Shown: piece by piece, positions 61,371-64,000 of the stretch
How positions within the stretch are numbered: position 1 is the stretch's first letter
Layout of the letters: each line of letters opens with the position of its first letter
Origin: Allorhizobium paknamense
GTDB lineage: Bacteria > Pseudomonadota > Alphaproteobacteria > Rhizobiales > Rhizobiaceae
Direction: 5' to 3'
Assembly: GCF_030815125.1 (NCBI RefSeq)
Contig: NZ_JAUSWH010000005.1
Location: 62,001-126,000 of the forward strand
DNA: 64,000 nt
Position numbers and translations under genes: made by a program
Notes under the pieces: generated by a model
Databases searched by the model: none
What the model saw: only the letters and a program-made list of their open reading frames with translations
Told to the model about the DNA's origin: nothing

Positions 61371-62291
61371 TCACGCCGTTGGCCTGTGTATTTTCAAGGT
61401 ATTGATAATCTCGCTCCGCAGCCATTGATGGCAAGGATCTGAATCGAGATATTTCGGCCAGACGATCACCTCTTTCAGTGGCTGCATCGTGAAAGGCGCG
61501 TCGAAGACTTTCAGCGGAAATTGTCCGGCGATGCGGTTGGCGACGCTGCGGTGCAAGGTTGCGAGGCGGCGCGTGCCCAGAAGCAGATGCGGAACTGCTC
61601 CGAAATATTCCACCGTGCATTCCACCCGCCGCTGCTGACCATAGCGCGGCAGGAACCAGTCCTCGAAGGCGATGCTGCTGTCTTCGCCGAACCGCACCGC
61701 TACATGGCCAAGGGCAAGGTAGTCCTCCATGCTGAGGGTCTCCTGCTCCTTGAAGTTTTCCTTGCAGCCCAGGCAGACCTGGTCGTCGCTGAAAAGCAGC
61801 GTCTGCGGATGCTGCAGCCGTGCTGCGTATTGCTCGGGAATGACCAGAATATCGATATTGCCGCGGTCGAACACTTCCACCACCTGCTTTGGTGGACGTC
61901 TGAGATCCAGCCGGATGCCCGGTGCAGCGGTGACAAGGTTTCGCACCACCGTGGCAAACAGGGTCTCTACCATGTGATCCGAGGCGTGCACGGTGAAGCG
62001 CCGGTTGGCGGTCGTCGGATCGAAGCTCGCCTTCAGCGCCATGGTGGTGCGGGCATGGTTCAGCGTCTCGCGCACCGGGCCGATCAGCGTCTGGGCCAGC
62101 GGCGTCAGTTCCAGGCGCCGTCCCACCTGCACCAGAAGCGCATCCTCGAAATAATCCCTGAGCCGCGAAAGGGCGGCGCTTGTGGCCGATTGGCCGATAT
62201 GCAGCCGCTCACTGGCCCGCGTGACGTTGCGCTCCTCCAGCAGCACATCGAGCACGACCAGAAGGTTGAGATCAAACCGGTCCAGCCGCAT
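61371..62291 (-). CDS. LysR-family transcriptional regulator (NodD/NahR-like)
   Basis: LysR-type regulator, 306 residues. FDLNLLVVLDVLLEERNVTR, then LHIGQSATSAALSRLRDYFE is the N-terminal pattern of the NodD/NahR/SyrM branch, whose members usually answer to aromatic or other plant-derived compounds. The effector domain is complete. The start follows GGAGGAGGCGCCG. It is divergent from an outer-membrane barrel gene and an MFS-like transporter gene, which are its likely targets. No clear nod box is seen, so a role in nodulation is not supported. Confidence 0.87.
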   Translation of the reverse strand: MRLDRFDLNLLVVLDVLLEERNVTRASERLHIGQSATSAALSRLRDYFEDALLVQVGRRLELTPLAQTLIGPVRETLNHARTTMALKASFDPTTANRRFTVHASDHMVETLFATVVRNLVTAAPGIRLDLRRPPKQVVEVFDRGNIDILVIPEQYAARLQHPQTLLFSDDQVCLGCKENFKEQETLSMEDYLALGHVAVRFGEDSSIAFEDWFLPRYGQQRRVECTVEYFGAVPHLLLGTRRLATLHRSVANRIAGQFPLKVFDAPFTMQPLKEVIVWPKYLDSDPCHQWLRSEIINTLKIHRPTA

Positions 62292-62315
62292 CGGCGCCTC
62301 CTCCGTCTCCAGCTA

Positions 62316-62383
62316 TTAATCCTATCGATGATTGGCATGAATACAATCTGATTTTCATTTGGTTGACCATTGTTAATTCTATC
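62316..62383. promoter_or_regulatory. Direct repeats in the LysR/outer-membrane gene gap
   Basis: TTAATCCTATC (62316-62326) and TTAATTCTATC (62373-62383) are direct repeats with one mismatch, 57 bp apart. They sit in an AT-rich stretch between the divergent genes and may be regulator contacts. Confidence 0.35.
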
Positions 62384-62526
62384 CCCGTGGCAAACGCGGA
62401 TGGAGGCGTTTTGCCCCGCATGTTCGGCAGGCACCGATAGCTGCCTGCGTCAGAACTTGCAGACACACAGATCTGGGCACTGCGGGGGCCGTTGGCCAAC
62501 CCGATCTGCCTATTCGGGAGGGGATC

Positions 62527-63648
62527 ATGAAACGACACTGTTGGGTGGCCGTCACGGCCGCCGGCTTTTTGACGCCTTGGGTTTGGACAGCGGGCGCGTT
62601 GGCTGCGGATGCGGCCATCGCTGACGCGGGTCCACAGGGTCAATACCTGCCACCGGCCCTTGCGGCGGAAAACAATCTCGGGCAGGCGGGGCTGCTGCGG
62701 TCTTATTTCGACAGCGATCAGTTCGGGTCGGTGCAATGGCGCGTCGGTCAGGGGCGCAATACGGTTTCCGATGCTGCCGCCTCCGGCCGCCCGAAGAGCG
62801 ATTACAAGGATGGAACGACCGACACGATTGTTCCCACCAACTTTCTTTTCATGCTGCCGGATCAGGAATCGATGATCCGTCTCGGTTTGCGCGGGACGTT
62901 TTCAAACGGTGCGAACTATCCGGTGGAGCTGGATGGCGGAACCGGACGCCTTGATCTTCAATATCTGCGCTTTCTCAACCCGCAGACCATGGTCGCGATT
63001 GGCGGGCTCTATGAACAGACCTATCTGGACATCGAAGGGGCAGGGTCGGTGAAACGGTTCGCAGGCGGGGTTCGCGGCGATGTGTTGAGCGAGTTCTCCA
63101 CCCATTGGGGCATTGCCGCCCGTGCCGAATATAGCTGGGGCCAGACCGATCTCAGCATTGCCGCCGGGCCGGGCGTCACCATGCGGCACAATCAGGGCGA
63201 TGATCATCTCTACACCCAGGCCGAACTGATCGGCCAATATCGCCATGACGATATCGCTCTCGTGCCAGAGGGCTGGGTTTTCCATCCGGTGCTGGGCATT
63301 CAGTTCGAGCGGAGTTTCCTGGAGGCCACGGCCAATAACTTCGGTGTGGTGTCCTCCGGCGTGGTCGGTCCCAGGGAAGACTACGGCACGGCCTGGGCGC
63401 ATCTGCGCCTGGAAAAGGAAACCGCGCCCGGCCACTGGTCGCCCAATGTGCTCGTCGGTTTCGAGCGGGAATATGTCAACGATCTCGATTCCGTTGTCTA
63501 CGAGCCGAATTACGCGGTTTTCGGCGCGGGCGCCTCGATCATGTTTGGCAAGGGCCAGCGCTTCGAGATTTCCTATACGCGCCATGAGGGCCTGCGCGGC
63601 GAGCGCTGGAATCAGGCGCTGGTCGGTACGCTGACCATGAATTTCTGA
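62527..63648 (+). CDS. Predicted outer-membrane beta-barrel protein
   Basis: Exported protein of 373 residues with a signal peptide (about 1-27, ending ALAADA). The rest alternates polar and aromatic residues in strand-sized stretches (RLDLQYLRFLNPQTMVAIGG; RFEISYTRHEG) and ends LVGTLTMNF; the final Phe is the usual signal for outer-membrane insertion. The family is not recognised. It could be a channel or receptor for the compound carried by the MFS-like protein downstream. The start follows GGGAGGGGATC. A perfect 13-bp hairpin lies between it and the next gene. Confidence 0.78.
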   Translation: MKRHCWVAVTAAGFLTPWVWTAGALAADAAIADAGPQGQYLPPALAAENNLGQAGLLRSYFDSDQFGSVQWRVGQGRNTVSDAAASGRPKSDYKDGTTDTIVPTNFLFMLPDQESMIRLGLRGTFSNGANYPVELDGGTGRLDLQYLRFLNPQTMVAIGGLYEQTYLDIEGAGSVKRFAGGVRGDVLSEFSTHWGIAARAEYSWGQTDLSIAAGPGVTMRHNQGDDHLYTQAELIGQYRHDDIALVPEGWVFHPVLGIQFERSFLEATANNFGVVSSGVVGPREDYGTAWAHLRLEKETAPGHWSPNVLVGFEREYVNDLDSVVYEPNYAVFGAGASIMFGKGQRFEISYTRHEGLRGERWNQALVGTLTMNF

Positions 63649-63652
63649 TCAG

Positions 63653-63712
63653 GCCGGGGCCGGCGAAAAGGTGGCACGGGCAAAGCGTCGCCCTCCCACC
63701 GCCGGCCCCGGC
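63653..63712 (+). other. Perfect 13-bp GC-rich hairpin before the MFS-like gene
   Basis: GCCGGGGCCGGCG (63653-63665) is exactly complementary to CGCCGGCCCCGGC (63700-63712) with a 34-nt loop. No T-run follows. It may lower expression of the transporter relative to the barrel protein. Confidence 0.55.
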
Positions 63713-63759
63713 AAATCCCCGGCAGGGTTTTCCTGCACCTGTTTTCTCGGGAGGAGAAA

Positions 63760-64000
63760 ATGTCGAAACTCAACAGCTTCACCGGTCATGCAGCCCTCAG
63801 CGTCTGTCATATGGCCGGAATGATCGATCTGGCGGCCCTTCCCTTATGGATCGGCACCCTCATGAAGTTCTACGGTCTCGGGGCGCCGCAGGCCGGGTTG
63901 ACGGTCACGGCGTTTCTGGCTGCGGCTGTCGCGTCCAGTTCGGTGTTTGCGCCCATGTTTACCCGGCTGCCGCATCGGTTGTTTGCCGCCGGTGGATTTG
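63760..64000 (+). CDS. Membrane transporter, probably MFS (3' end outside window)
   Basis: The first 80 codons of an integral membrane protein. Two hydrophobic spans are visible (around GMIDLAALPLWIGTL and GLTVTAFLAAAVASSSVFAP), separated by KFYGLGAPQA, the pattern of the first two spans of an MFS transporter. GGGAGGAG lies before the ATG at 63760. It follows the barrel-protein gene on the same strand. The family assignment rests on a short fragment and is tentative. Confidence 0.6.
   Translation, partial: MSKLNSFTGHAALSVCHMAGMIDLAALPLWIGTLMKFYGLGAPQAGLTVTAFLAAAVASSSVFAPMFTRLPHRLFAAGGF

Noticed and set aside
62292..62526. A nod box upstream of the outer-membrane protein gene, suggested by the NodD-like regulator
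   Set aside because: Only short ATC/GAT pieces and direct repeats are present; the long conserved nod box pattern is not found.

Overview
The window looks like a chromosome or large-replicon segment from a Rhizobiaceae bacterium (Agrobacterium/Rhizobium/Allorhizobium/Sinorhizobium group). The evidence is the high-GC codon usage, the agp-type alpha-galactoside operon known from Sinorhizobium, the many solute importers, and several families of short palindromic intergenic repeats of the rhizobial kind. I see no rRNA, tRNA, transposase, phage gene or CRISPR array. Most of the window is catabolic: separate uptake and breakdown modules, each with its own regulator.

Layout, left to right. (1) 2-7102, plus strand: the end of a GH4 alpha-galactosidase, then agpABCD, an oligopeptide-type ABC importer for alpha-galactosides. 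(2) 7103-7685: gene-free stretch packed with hairpins. (3) 7686-22610, plus strand: the most unusual region. It holds a sulfotransferase, a very AT-rich small membrane protein, a 2,813-residue repeat protein whose first ~150 codons are also AT-rich, a type I secretion ABC transporter, its HlyD-type adaptor, and an exported protein with the two-lobed layout of pepsin. (4) 22722-34311: a divergent LysR gene, then a sugar cluster (SDR dehydrogenase, split transketolase, TRAP importer, ribose-type ABC importer, COG3618-type amidohydrolase). (5) 34402-41205: LysR gene, alpha/beta hydrolase-fold gene and an RND efflux adaptor and pump; the LysR/hydrolase pair lies between two direct copies of a 70-bp palindromic repeat. 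(6) 41363-45894: a ribose-type ABC importer with two permeases and no linked enzyme.

(7) 45941-52906: 3-dehydroshikimate dehydratase (quiC), a divergent TetR regulator, a catabolic-looking shikimate dehydrogenase and a polar-amino-acid-type ABC importer. A 16-bp near-palindrome occurs in the quiC/tetR gap and again upstream of the importer operon, which suggests one TetR regulon for quinate/shikimate-type compounds. (8) 53190-60465, minus strand: a complete biotin-independent malonate decarboxylase operon in the order L-M-A-C-D-E-G-B-H, with a divergent GntR/FCD regulator and two candidate operators spaced 20 bp apart. (9) 61371-64000: NodD/NahR-like LysR regulator, an outer-membrane beta-barrel protein and the start of a membrane protein that is probably an MFS transporter.

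The best candidate for an under-described system is region 3: a type I secreted giant protein with about twenty DxDGDG-type calcium loops, a non-canonical RTX-like tail and a glycine-zipper head of foreign base composition, next to a possible immunity protein and a pepsin-like protein. The functions proposed for that system are inference. The gene order, motifs and composition shift are visible in the sequence.
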